Origin: a virus
Virus record (IMG/VR): IMGVR_UViG_3300027987_000471
Location: 1 to 51,307 of that record
Strand: one strand, 5' to 3'
DNA: 51,307 nucleotides
The translations under genes were made by a program, and so were the position numbers. Below the pieces are notes generated by a model. That model was not told where the DNA came from, made no database searches, and saw nothing but the letters and a program-made list of their open reading frames with translations. The first letter of the stretch is position 1, and the number at the start of each line of letters is the position of its first letter. Below are positions 1 through 8,563 of this stretch, piece after piece.

Positions 1-144
1 GTCTGTAAATTGTGCGGAGACGAAAAGGAGCAAAAATGAAAGTCGAGTTTGCTAACGAAGGAAGCGGCGAAAATAAAATTCAAGAAAAACCTAAAACGCT
101 GGTTATCTTGAATAAAACTAAAGCTGCTTACTGCCTGCCTTCTC
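1..144. repeat. Terminal direct repeat, left copy
   Basis: The first 144 bases are identical to 51164-51307. The repeat covers the last codons of the capsid gene, the ribosome binding site and the start of the next gene, so joining the ends gives one continuous gene order. It may be an assembly overlap of a circular or circularly permuted genome rather than a physical terminal repeat. Confidence 0.95.
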
Positions 145-548
145 AGGATGGAGATCTTGAAGGTCTTTTAGAAGGAGAGGAGGCAGGCAAATTTCTTACG
201 CCAGGCGAAAACACAGTATCTGTTGAGCTTTGGCGTAGGCTGACAGAGGAAAATTATCCGCCAGCACCTTCCGGCCAAAAGCCTAAAAAGAAGAACAAAG
301 GGATCATCATTGCAATGCGCAAAGGCAATCTAGAGGTTGCTCGCGCAGGTGAGGCCTATCCTTTGAACTTGTCTTGGGCGTCTAGGCCGATTGCCGAGTT
401 TGAGGCTTTCCTTGCGCAGATCAAAACTATCGACAAGGTCGATAAAGTGAAAGAAGGTCTTGAGGGCCATACTAAGCTGCTGGCTTTGTGTGAGAAGAGA
501 ATCGATGCTATTTTAGATGAGGCCCAAAAGGTCGCTGTAGATGCTTAA
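36..548 (+). CDS. Hypothetical protein downstream of capsid, likely head-tail joining
   Basis: A 170-residue protein with no family that I recognise. The ATG at 36 is chosen over an upstream in-frame GTG at 12 because AAAAGGAG lies just before it. It is acidic at the N terminus, has a lysine-rich stretch (KPKKKNKG) near residue 90 and a helical C terminus. It follows the major capsid gene across the circle junction and overlaps the next gene by TAATG, so it is co-translated with head-completion proteins. A structural or head-tail joining role is inferred from position only. Confidence 0.7.
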   Translation: MKVEFANEGSGENKIQEKPKTLVILNKTKAAYCLPSQDGDLEGLLEGEEAGKFLTPGENTVSVELWRRLTEENYPPAPSGQKPKKKNKGIIIAMRKGNLEVARAGEAYPLNLSWASRPIAEFEAFLAQIKTIDKVDKVKEGLEGHTKLLALCEKRIDAILDEAQKVAVDA

Positions 549-826
549 TGGCTGTGACCGTTACCACATTTTTGAGAGATTATCCGGAATTTTCGGATGC
601 CTCTCCTGATCTGATAAAGCGTAAAATTGCGTTAGCTTCTAAGTTTGTGAATGCGGCCGCTTTCGGTGATAGAGCGGACGACGCTATAAAGCTGAGAGCA
701 GCTCATTTTTTAGCAATGTCTCCGCCCGCCGAAGAAGCAGCATTAGAGGTAGGGAAAACTTGGTATATGGCTGAGTTTTCTCGTTTGGCCAAAATAGCAG
801 CGGCTAGAAAGCGGAGCACAACATGA
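548..826 (+). CDS. DUF4054-like head-tail connector protein
   Basis: A 92-residue helical protein starting with a TFLRDYPEFSD motif, characteristic of the DUF4054 group of small phage head-completion proteins found between capsid and tail genes. The start codon overlaps the previous stop (TAATG). It ends 4 bases inside the next gene. By analogy it would sit on the portal ring and join head to neck. The family assignment is from recognition of the N-terminal motif, length and position. Confidence 0.7.
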   Translation: MAVTVTTFLRDYPEFSDASPDLIKRKIALASKFVNAAAFGDRADDAIKLRAAHFLAMSPPAEEAALEVGKTWYMAEFSRLAKIAAARKRSTT

Positions 827-1266
827 ATTTAGGCCCTGGTTGGCGCTCTGCTTTTTTAGCGCTCCTTCGTAAATCTGAGGTAAAAATAACAATCGGTATT
901 CACGAGGGAGACGCTGACAGGACTTCTGAAGAAATAACTAATGTGGAGGCGGGTTTTTATCAGGAATTTGGCGATCCACAAAGGTCATTTTTACGTGAGC
1001 CTTTTGACCGCAAAAAAGCTAAGTATATAAAAGATGCTTCTCAGTGGTATGGCCAATCTTTTAGAGGCCTTAGAAATATACATTCAGTTCCTGATTTGAT
1101 CGGTACTGAAATAAGAGACGATTTGAAATCTAACATAAAGGACGGTATTTCGCCGGCGCTAGCTCCGTCCACTCAGAGGCAGCGCGATAAAAAAGGACAA
1201 GGATCTACTCCCCTTTTAGCTACTGGGCAACTAGTTCAGGCTATAGACTATCGAGTGGAGAAATGA
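823..1266 (+). CDS. HK97 gp10-like / neck protein
   Basis: A 147-residue protein with the pattern IGIHEGD near residue 24, then GFYQEFG followed by RSFLREPFD, and a C-terminal PLLATGQLVQAI. This arrangement is typical of HK97 gp10-like and Mu gpG-like tail-completion or neck proteins (the R-x-F-L/R-P step and the final T-G-x-L-x-x-S/A-I). It overlaps the previous gene by 4 bases (ATGA). Role: completing the neck between connector and tail terminator. Confidence 0.75.
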   Translation: MNLGPGWRSAFLALLRKSEVKITIGIHEGDADRTSEEITNVEAGFYQEFGDPQRSFLREPFDRKKAKYIKDASQWYGQSFRGLRNIHSVPDLIGTEIRDDLKSNIKDGISPALAPSTQRQRDKKGQGSTPLLATGQLVQAIDYRVEK

Positions 1267-1275
1267 GAGGGCAAT

Positions 1276-1689
1276 ATGGCAACATTGTCTACGGATGCGC
1301 GAAACGCCGCGTGCGACGCGGTAACAGTACTATTGAACGCGGGAGCCGGCGCTAATCCTCAGCTAGTGATTAGAACGGCAGCTCAAGCGGCGCTTTGTAC
1401 TATCAACTTGAATGGCACCGATGCTGTTGGCGATGCAATAGCCGGAGTTGCTACTGTAGCGGCCCCTGCAGGAGAAGGATCTTGGGTTGGGTATCAAATA
1501 AATCCTTCGGCGAATGGGGACGCTGCGGACGCTGTAGTTGTAGATAAAGACGGCACTATAGTCTATACGCTTACTGTGGGCGTTACTGCCGGAGTTGATT
1601 TGCAGCTGGCAACATTGACGTTGCAAACCGCGGTTCCGATTACATTTAGCGCCGCGCCCACTATCACGCAGCTTGCGGCACCTGCATAA
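1276..1689 (+). CDS. Putative virion structural protein, Ala-rich beta protein
   Basis: A 137-residue protein rich in Ala, Thr, Val and Gly. It opens with an NAACDAVTVLLNAGAG segment like small phage structural proteins that precede neck genes, then alternates short beta-prone stretches. It starts after a GAGGG motif and lies between two neck genes. I cannot name a precise family. Position and composition suggest a virion component. Confidence 0.6.
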   Translation: MATLSTDARNAACDAVTVLLNAGAGANPQLVIRTAAQAALCTINLNGTDAVGDAIAGVATVAAPAGEGSWVGYQINPSANGDAADAVVVDKDGTIVYTLTVGVTAGVDLQLATLTLQTAVPITFSAAPTITQLAAPA

Positions 1690-1695
1690 AAATAA

Positions 1696-4236
1696 ATGGC
1701 GGACGTCTTTGGACATTTCGGCCTGGCTACAGGGAGTAATGACGGCACTTCTTGGGAAGATGCGTATCAAACACCTGCGGCTTTTACTGCCGGATTGTCT
1801 GCAGACGATGTGGGGTTAGTAAAAGAGCATGCAGGCTATACGATGGCCGCGGCTTTTACTGTCGCTGTTAATTGTGCGATTCATTTTGGTTTTGATTCCG
1901 CTTTAACCGGAACAAGTTATAGTCTTCCTGCGCGTACAGGCTATACTGTATTAAATGGTAATGCGGGGGCCTATAGAGCGTTAGATCTATCTGCGAACGT
2001 TACTATTAGTAGGCTAGAAGTTTATAATTATTCATTCAGCACGGCACCTTTAGGGAATTTCAGTGCGGGAGATATAACATTTGATACGTGTGTTTTCAGA
2101 AATTCTGCATCAACAGGATCTGATGATATTTCCGGTGTTAGAGTAGCGGATCCGGCAACTCTAACTTGCACTGATTGTGAATTTCATACTTTAACTGGCG
2201 GTTCATTCGGCGCTATTCGCAATGAATACGCAACTATGACGCTTAGCGGCTGCTATATTCATGATAATTCTGGATCATTCGGAGCCGCAGTTGCTATTTA
2301 TGCCGGTGGGACAGAGTTAGTCACGATTGAAGATTGTGTTATAGCGGATAATACCGGTACATTAGGCGGAGCAGTGTATGCTCTCGGCAGTGACGGGCCT
2401 GTAGTGCTTCGGCGTTGCTGGTTGACTGGAAACGCCGCTCCTTACGGCTCTGCTATCTACGTAGACAGCGGAGGGAACGCGTTAACGTTGAACAACTGCG
2501 TGGTAGCAGGGAATACTTGCAACTATTCCGGTGCTATTCGTTTTGATTCAGCATCCGGCTATTTGAATATAGTGCAATGTACAATTGCAGATAATAGCAC
2601 ATCAGATACCGATTGCGCCGGAGTTGAGACCAGTCAAGATCCTTATATAGCTGATTGTATTTTTTGGGGAAACACGGGAGCTGGCGGCGCAGGCTCTCAG
2701 ATACTGTCTTCAGATACGGCGGGAGTTGTTGATTACTGCGATGTAGACGGTTTAGCTGTTAATGGAATATCCGGAATAGCTACTATATCCAATTCGGTTG
2801 ATGCTGATCCTGTTTTTGTCGGTTCGGGTAACGACCCTTACGATTTAACGGGATCATCTCCAACATCGGTCACTGAAGGTGGATCAGTAAGCGTCACAGG
2901 CTATCAAGATTTTGATGTTTTGAATAATGATAGGCCCGCGTCCAACCCGTCTATTGGTGCGTATCAAGCCGCTGCTGCTTCTACTAATCCGTGTTCGATT
3001 GCTGTCACCGTGGCTTCTCAAAGTTGGACTGCGTCCGGCTCGCAAAGTAATACGGCAGCAATAGCTATTACTTCGGCGGCTCAATTATGGTTTGCTCAAG
3101 GCGCACAAGAGAATGAAGCGGCTATTTCTATAGAAGTTGGACCTCAAGCGTGGGACGCTGAAGGCTTTCAGGAAAATGAAGCTTCTATCGCTATAGAGGT
3201 AGCTGCCCAAGAATGGCTGGCGGTTGCCGCTGAAGCCGGCACAAATCCTTGTGTGGTAGCTATTCAGGCGCCTTGGCAAGCTTGGGCTTTATCAGGAGAG
3301 CAAGCGAATGCGGCTTCCTTGGAGGCAGAAGTACCTTGGCAGAGTTGGAGTGTTTCAGGTTCCCAAGAAAATCAAGCAGTTATATCTATAAATGTTGGTC
3401 CGCAGGCCTTCGCCGCAGAAGGAACGCAAAGCAACCAAGCCGCGCTTGATATTGTAGTGGCCGGTCAGAGCTGGGATGCTTATGGAAGTTCTCCCGTAAA
3501 CGCGTGCACTATAGATATCCAGGTTCCGTATCAAGATTGGTCGGCTACTGGCAGCCAAGAAAATGCGGCGATTATTTCTATCCGAACCGGGCATCAAATA
3601 TGGTCTGCGGTTGCAGGTGTGGCGCTCCCTGAAGATGCTTTTAACCCCACATTAGATGTAAAATTAGAAAAATTACGAGAAGGGCTAGAGTGGGCTTTCG
3701 GCTGCAGAGTGGTTTACGGAAGAACAGAAAAAATAAATGATTACAGGCCTTCGGGCGATGTTTGGGGCAGACTAGATCTTATGTTTGCCGGAGATGTAGA
3801 GGGATATGACGTAGAAATTAGAGATGTTGATATTAGTGCCTATGACGGTGTCACGCCGAGGCAAGAAGTAGCTATTCGGCAAACTCAGTTGCGTTTTCAA
3901 GTAACGCTTAGGTCTAGAGATCAACGTCCTAGTCATAGTGCTTGGGCAGCAGGCTTGAAAGGCATGTCTCGTGTGAAATTGCCGTGGTTTGTGGGTGAGT
4001 TTTTAGAGCCCTATAATTTGGCGATAGGCGAATTCAAGCAGCTCACAGACAGGCCCTTTTCGTTAGATAATCGTGTAGAAGATATGGCAGTTTTTGAACT
4101 TTTAGTTTACACTGTTATGGTGGAGTGTGATGAGGCAGCCCGGGGAGGTTGGATTGAGCGAGTTGAAGCTACTTCTGATCTAGGTTTGCCGGCAACACTT
4201 GAGTGGAATGAGGAGATCATTCCAGAGGAGGAATAA
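1696..4236 (+). CDS. Neck/tail-terminator-like protein fused to a right-handed beta-helix and a ten-unit repeat
   Basis: An 846-residue three-part protein. Residues 1 to about 425 look like a secreted-type parallel beta-helix: GTSWEDAY near the start, then rungs such as ITFDTCVFRN, LTCTDCEFHT, MTLSGCYIHDN, VTIEDCVIADNTG and LTLNNCVVAGNTC, ending in RPASNPSIGAY. Residues 431-642 are about ten units of about 20 residues with core Q-x-W-x-A-x-G-x-Q-x-N. Residues about 650-846 (KLREGLEWAFGCRVVYGRT, PRQEVAIRQTQ) resemble phage neck-terminator proteins that normally stand alone at under 200 residues. Position directly before the sheath gene fits the terminator. No strong Shine-Dalgarno precedes the ATG at 1696, which lies 6 bases after the previous stop. 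Confidence 0.7.
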   Translation: MADVFGHFGLATGSNDGTSWEDAYQTPAAFTAGLSADDVGLVKEHAGYTMAAAFTVAVNCAIHFGFDSALTGTSYSLPARTGYTVLNGNAGAYRALDLSANVTISRLEVYNYSFSTAPLGNFSAGDITFDTCVFRNSASTGSDDISGVRVADPATLTCTDCEFHTLTGGSFGAIRNEYATMTLSGCYIHDNSGSFGAAVAIYAGGTELVTIEDCVIADNTGTLGGAVYALGSDGPVVLRRCWLTGNAAPYGSAIYVDSGGNALTLNNCVVAGNTCNYSGAIRFDSASGYLNIVQCTIADNSTSDTDCAGVETSQDPYIADCIFWGNTGAGGAGSQILSSDTAGVVDYCDVDGLAVNGISGIATISNSVDADPVFVGSGNDPYDLTGSSPTSVTEGGSVSVTGYQDFDVLNNDRPASNPSIGAYQAAAASTNPCSIAVTVASQSWTASGSQSNTAAIAITSAAQLWFAQGAQENEAAISIEVGPQAWDAEGFQENEASIAIEVAAQEWLAVAAEAGTNPCVVAIQAPWQAWALSGEQANAASLEAEVPWQSWSVSGSQENQAVISINVGPQAFAAEGTQSNQAALDIVVAGQSWDAYGSSPVNACTIDIQVPYQDWSATGSQENAAIISIRTGHQIWSAVAGVALPEDAFNPTLDVKLEKLREGLEWAFGCRVVYGRTEKINDYRPSGDVWGRLDLMFAGDVEGYDVEIRDVDISAYDGVTPRQEVAIRQTQLRFQVTLRSRDQRPSHSAWAAGLKGMSRVKLPWFVGEFLEPYNLAIGEFKQLTDRPFSLDNRVEDMAVFELLVYTVMVECDEAARGGWIERVEATSDLGLPATLEWNEEIIPEEE
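2985..3620 (+). repeat. Ten tandem ~20-residue coding repeats
   Basis: Within the neck fusion gene, ten successive units carry the signature Q-x-W/F: ASQSWTASG, AAQLWFAQG, GPQAWDAEG, AAQEWLAVA, PWQAWALSG, PWQSWSVSG, GPQAFAAEG, AGQSWDAYG, PYQDWSATG, GHQIWSAVA. Units are separated by alternating hydrophobic residues (AxIxI), a pattern of beta-strands. DNA identity between units is modest, so the repeat is old or diversified. Boundaries are approximate. Confidence 0.85.
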
Positions 4237-5582
4237 TGAGCCTCGAATCGGTTATAAGCGGTGTTATTACGTCGGGAACTTTAACAGGCACTACAAAATC
4301 TTTCAAAGTAGGCATGGTATTCGGGCACCACAACGCCTATTCTGATGCGGCGCGTGTTTATACTACCTCCACTGCGTTGAATCAGTTGATTACTGACGGC
4401 ATTCCGGCAACTAGTCCTATTTACAGAGCAGTGTCGTCTATGCTGTCCGCAACTACAGGGAAACCGGATAAAGTAGTTGTAGGTAAGCAAAACGGCACAT
4501 TCACTCAGGCCGGCTCTATACAGGTTATAGGCACGCCCTATACCGGTCAAGTTTATGCTTTCGTGGTCAGAAATCCTACTGGCACGCCTACCACAATTTC
4601 GCATACAGTAACTGCGGGACAGACTACCACAGATATAGCTACGGCGCTTAATGCTTTGCTTACTGTGGTGTCCGGTATAACTTCTACTTCGGCTACAGAT
4701 ACTATCAGTTGGGAATCTGATGCCGATAATGTAATGTGGACGTTCGAATCTATGAGCAAAACTCAGTTTCAGTTTTTGGATGCTACACCGGCACCCGTCG
4801 ACATTACTTTGGCAACAGATTTGGCGGCGATCAGAGCTGCAAATCGAACGTGGTATGCTTTTACTTGGGCGGGGCCGACAAGCGCCGCTATAAATTTGGC
4901 CAATGGGAATTGGGCTGAAACGCAAGAGCTTATGTATTGGGGAACTTCATACAACAACAATGAAGAAGATCCTGCCTCCACTACATCGGCATCTTATCTG
5001 TGTGAAGCAGCTAACCTATTTCGAACAGTTATCGCTTTTAGTGGTGACCAAACTAAAAACTTGGCCGCTGCTCTTATCGGGAAAATACTGCCGTATGATC
5101 CGGGCAGTGTTTCTGCTGAATTTAAGACTGTTGCAGTAACCGCGGACACAATAAGTGGAAATGCTGAAACGTCTTTTGTGCAGAATAACTGCCTCTATTA
5201 CGCTGCGCTTGAGGGAGGTTTTGACTGGGTTCAAAATTCCAAGACTTCGGGCGGAGAGTGGATAGACGTTATTATCTTCAGAGATTGGTTGTTCGCCAGA
5301 TTGAGAGAAGCTGTTGCTACTTTGTTCAGCAATGCGGCTAAAATCCCGTACACCCGCGCCGGAGAAGAGATGATCGCCAAGGAATTCCGTGCGGTGCTGA
5401 AACTGGGAGTAACTAGAGGAGGCTTGGACGATACCGAAGAAGCTCCCTCTGTTACTTATCCTGAAATATCCGATATTTTGGAGGCCGATAGGATAGATAG
5501 GATTCTGCCTGATTTGGCGTTCAGCGGCAGGCTTGCAGGCGCTATTCATGCGCTTAGATTTACCGGCATTTTGCGGGTGTAA
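4236..5582 (+). CDS. Tail sheath protein (DUF3383-like)
   Basis: A 448-residue protein. It has an N-terminal head starting MSLESVISGVITSG, a central variable domain, an LMYWGTSYNNNEED segment, and a C-terminal polymerisation domain with WIDVIIFRDWLFARLREAV, IPYTRAGEEM and a final RFTGILRV. This matches the DUF3383 group of contractile sheath proteins. It would form the contractile tube around the tail tube. It starts at TAATG overlapping the preceding gene with a GAGGAGG ribosome site, and is followed 9 bases later by the tube gene, the usual sheath-tube order. Confidence 0.88.
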   Translation: MSLESVISGVITSGTLTGTTKSFKVGMVFGHHNAYSDAARVYTTSTALNQLITDGIPATSPIYRAVSSMLSATTGKPDKVVVGKQNGTFTQAGSIQVIGTPYTGQVYAFVVRNPTGTPTTISHTVTAGQTTTDIATALNALLTVVSGITSTSATDTISWESDADNVMWTFESMSKTQFQFLDATPAPVDITLATDLAAIRAANRTWYAFTWAGPTSAAINLANGNWAETQELMYWGTSYNNNEEDPASTTSASYLCEAANLFRTVIAFSGDQTKNLAAALIGKILPYDPGSVSAEFKTVAVTADTISGNAETSFVQNNCLYYAALEGGFDWVQNSKTSGGEWIDVIIFRDWLFARLREAVATLFSNAAKIPYTRAGEEMIAKEFRAVLKLGVTRGGLDDTEEAPSVTYPEISDILEADRIDRILPDLAFSGRLAGAIHALRFTGILRV

Positions 5583-5591
5583 GGAGCAGTC

Positions 5592-6041
5592 ATGAGCTTT
5601 GAACCGAATGTTAAAGTTGTTAACCCTTCTGATGTGGATGTGCTTTGGGGGCATATTCAGATTCGGGGTTTTTCAAAAGGCACTTACATAAAAATAACGC
5701 CTGCCGCCGACGACACTACAGACGAAAACGGTGTAGACGGAGAGGTTGTTATTTCCATGACCAACGATCAGCGAGCCGATTTTGAGTTTACGTTGATGAA
5801 ATCGGCTAAAGCTAATTTGGAGCTGTCTTTGGCTCGAAATGAAGGCATTCAAGCGCGGCGCGTCCTAATTATGCCTCTTGTGGTCAGAGACGGCAACGGG
5901 AATGCTCTCTATGAGGCAGACAACGCTTGGATCAAGGCGCGACCGGAGAACGAAATATCTTCCGAAGTGACTTCCTACAAATGGACGTTACGCGTTGCAC
6001 ATCTCAATAGCATTGAGGGAGATTTGCTGTTCCCTCAATAG
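5592..6041 (+). CDS. Tail tube protein
   Basis: A 149-residue protein that follows the sheath gene and precedes the tail assembly chaperone, the conserved slot for the tube subunit. It has the features of DUF3277-like tubes: WGHIQIRGFSKGTYIKI, then DGEVVISMTNDQRADFEF and a C-terminal beta-rich stretch ending in YKWTLRVAHLNSIEGD. Ribosome site AAGGAG. It would polymerise as stacked hexameric rings inside the sheath. Confidence 0.82.
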   Translation: MSFEPNVKVVNPSDVDVLWGHIQIRGFSKGTYIKITPAADDTTDENGVDGEVVISMTNDQRADFEFTLMKSAKANLELSLARNEGIQARRVLIMPLVVRDGNGNALYEADNAWIKARPENEISSEVTSYKWTLRVAHLNSIEGDLLFPQ

Positions 6042-6065
6042 CAGTGATCTGAAAGGAGCAAAAAG

Positions 6066-6677
6066 ATGATCACACCTGTAACTACGGTAATTGACGGCGA
6101 TACTTATGAGTTTATGCCCATGGCAGCCACCGAAGCTCGAAAGTGGTTGATGATTCTGCAACAGACTTTTGGGCCTTCTGTGGCTGAAGCTTTTTCCGGC
6201 ATAAAAGACGCCGCAATTCCGGATGGAGCGCTCGAGCTGGATACTGGAGACCCCAAAATGATCGTGGCGATGCTTGGGCCTATTGCGGGATCTATTTCTG
6301 GTCTGGTTAGAGGTTTTTCTTCGTCTCTAAACGCTGCCGGCTATGAGGCGCTTGTAGAGGCGTTTCTATCCAGGACTTGGGTAGAGACAGATTCGGGAGG
6401 AAAACTTGAGCTGAAGAAAGGCTATAGAGAGCTGAATTTTTACAACAAATTAGCGTTGGAGGCACGCATTTTATTGTGGTGCCTAAAGGAGCAATACTCT
6501 GATTTTTTCGGATACTTAGAGACGGCAAGAGTTTGGCTGGAAGCAGCAAAAGGAACGGCGGCGTCTCTATTGAAATCCCCATCTCAATCGACTGGTGGTT
6601 CTTCAGAATCGCAGCATCGAGCCGCTTCAACGTTAGCCTCATCGAAATTCAACGTGAATGGTCCCTTGCCGACATAG
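6066..6677 (+). CDS. Tail assembly chaperone, short (G-like) form
   Basis: A 203-residue protein between tube and tape measure, the position of lambda gpG-type chaperones. The first 160 residues are well structured and mostly helical. After residue 162 the zero-frame tail becomes a Ser/Gln/Gly-rich low-complexity stretch, which is what is expected if the conserved continuation lies in the -1 frame. AAAGGAG precedes the ATG. It would coat the tape measure protein during tail assembly and be absent from the virion. Confidence 0.78.
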   Translation: MITPVTTVIDGDTYEFMPMAATEARKWLMILQQTFGPSVAEAFSGIKDAAIPDGALELDTGDPKMIVAMLGPIAGSISGLVRGFSSSLNAAGYEALVEAFLSRTWVETDSGGKLELKKGYRELNFYNKLALEARILLWCLKEQYSDFFGYLETARVWLEAAKGTAASLLKSPSQSTGGSSESQHRAASTLASSKFNVNGPLPT

Positions 6678-6760
6678 CGGCGGCACATCTTACGCTAGAT
6701 GCGTATGAACTAGCAGAGGCTCAATCTAGAGAAGAGGCAGCTAGGGCTAGAAGAAAATGA
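6066..6760 (+). other. Likely -1 ribosomal frameshift product (GT-like chaperone)
   Basis: The -1 frame is open from before 6533 to a TGA at 6758-6760 and encodes a domain with IDWWFF, REWSLADIAAAHLTLDAYE and a basic end, typical of the T extension of tail chaperones. No start codon with a ribosome site serves it. A -1 slip on AAAA at 6548-6551 (zero frame GCA AAA GGA) would give a protein of about 231 residues. A second possible slip is at TCC CCA (6576-6581). The stop overlaps the tape measure start as ATGA. Confidence 0.72.
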
Positions 6761-8562
6761 TTGTTCGGGACCTATTAATAGAATTCGGCGCGCGATTAAA
6801 TAAATCGGACATCGAAAAAGCGGATAAAGCTGCCCAAGGTTTTGCGTCAAAAACCGGGGGCATTATGGCCACGCTCCTTAGCTTGGGTTTCATCAAATTC
6901 TTTAAAGACGCCACTTTCGGCATATTAAATTTAGCCAGCTCGGTTGTTGAGAATATGAACGTCATGAATGCCGCTTTTGGCGACGGTGTTGATGAGGTTA
7001 AAGCTTGGGCTAAAGAGTTTGGAGATGCCGCAGGCCGTAATAGATACGAGCTGGAGCAAATGGCAGGTAGCCTTGGTGCTATGTTGAATCCTATGCTTGG
7101 CGATGCCGGTGCCGCTGCCGAATTGTCCAAGGCTCTGACTGAGCTTGCCGTAGACTTGGGCAGTTTCTATAACGTCGCCGATGAAAGCGCTTTGACTGCG
7201 CTCAGAGCGGGGCTAGTAGGCGAAACTGAGCCTATGCGCAAGTTTGGTGTGATAATGACCGAAGCGTCCATGAAAGCATGGATGCTAGAGAATAGGATAA
7301 AAGGGAACATAAAAACAATGTCGGTAGCGGATAAAACTATGCTCCGCTACCGGTATATGATGGATCAAACTGCTCTGGCGCACGGGGACGCGATAAAAAC
7401 CGCAGATTCTTTGGCGAATGCTTCTAAAGCTTTACGTGCGAAATTTATAGAAATGGCAACAGATGCCGGCGCTAAATTGATACCGTTTGCCGGGAAAGTC
7501 GTCTACGCTCTTTCTCGAGTAGTTACGTGGTTCAAACAAGTCGCCGCCGACTCTAAAATTGTTCAGTCTGCTTTTGCTGTTTTAGGTACCGCTGCAGCAG
7601 TGCTTGCTATAAAAATGCTGGCTCCTTTTCTGCCCTTAATACTGACTATAGGAGCTTTGATTCTTATTATTGATGACCTTTGGACGATGTTTGAAGGAGG
7701 AGAATCAGTAATAGGAAGTGTTATTGATTGGCTTTGGGGCCCGGGGAGCGCACAAGAAGCAGTCGCTTTTGTGAAGCAGGCGTTTTCAGATTTTGTCCGG
7801 TGGATGAAAACTGATGGTTTGATAATATGGGAAGCCATAAAATTAGCCATACAAGATTTTGTAAAAGCTGCAGCACCTTATGTTAAAGCATTTATAAGGG
7901 GCATTGCTGACGGTTTTACATGGTTATACGAAAATGTAATGAAACCGGCAGGTGAATTTTGGTTAGCACTAGGCAGAATTATAGTAGATTTTGTCAATTC
8001 GGCTATACCCTATGTTAAATTTTTCTTAACTGTTATAGGAGACGGCTTAGGTTGGTTGTATGATAATATTTTAAAACCTGTTTTCGGTTTTCTTGTAGAT
8101 ACCGCTATACCTATAATAGTCAGAATAGCTAAGGCCATAGGGGAATTTTTTGCCCCTGCTATCAAAGATTTGATCTCATTTTTTGAAGGGCTTTTTGATG
8201 TTGTAGGCTACGTCATTGATGAAATTGCCAAGTTCATCGATATGGTAGCCGAAGGTGTTAAGTCCGCGGCTGACTTATTTGGATTTGGTTTTGAAACTGG
8301 AGCTAAAGGCAAATCGCAGGTAGGATCTTCTATAAAAGCGCCAGCAGGTAAACAGTTTGGGGGCTCTATACCTGTAAATATTCCTCTGTCTTCTATAGGA
8401 TCTATGAACTACGGTGGAGACGAAATAAATCAAACTGTAGAGTTAAATTTTGATAGACCTCAATCTATAACGCCCGAGCGGATAGGGTCTAATGTAGAAG
8501 ACGCTATGAAGCGCGTAAACAAGAGAGCACTCGCTTCTCTAAAACAGAAAAAAGGCAGCTAG
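6757..8562 (+). CDS. Tail tape measure protein
   Basis: A 601-residue largely helical protein, the usual tape measure size for a short contractile tail (by the rule of about 0.15 nm per residue, about 90 nm). The N-terminal 300 residues contain the tape measure domain (GSFYNVADESALTALRAGL, TEPMRKFGVIM). The middle has long hydrophobic helices including a likely membrane segment around residues 270-305. The C terminus has repeated aromatic units (GFTWLYENVMKPAGEFW and GLGWLYDNILKPVFGFL). It follows the chaperone genes with an ATGA overlap. Confidence 0.92.
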   Translation: MIVRDLLIEFGARLNKSDIEKADKAAQGFASKTGGIMATLLSLGFIKFFKDATFGILNLASSVVENMNVMNAAFGDGVDEVKAWAKEFGDAAGRNRYELEQMAGSLGAMLNPMLGDAGAAAELSKALTELAVDLGSFYNVADESALTALRAGLVGETEPMRKFGVIMTEASMKAWMLENRIKGNIKTMSVADKTMLRYRYMMDQTALAHGDAIKTADSLANASKALRAKFIEMATDAGAKLIPFAGKVVYALSRVVTWFKQVAADSKIVQSAFAVLGTAAAVLAIKMLAPFLPLILTIGALILIIDDLWTMFEGGESVIGSVIDWLWGPGSAQEAVAFVKQAFSDFVRWMKTDGLIIWEAIKLAIQDFVKAAAPYVKAFIRGIADGFTWLYENVMKPAGEFWLALGRIIVDFVNSAIPYVKFFLTVIGDGLGWLYDNILKPVFGFLVDTAIPIIVRIAKAIGEFFAPAIKDLISFFEGLFDVVGYVIDEIAKFIDMVAEGVKSAADLFGFGFETGAKGKSQVGSSIKAPAGKQFGGSIPVNIPLSSIGSMNYGGDEINQTVELNFDRPQSITPERIGSNVEDAMKRVNKRALASLKQKKGS

Positions 8563-8563
8563 A

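Noticed and set aside
4281-5654. Long minus-strand open frames (214 and 212 codons) under the sheath gene
   Set aside because: They are antisense to a confident sheath and tube gene, lack ribosome sites and have unusual Arg/Ser/Cys-rich composition. Codon-pattern shadows.
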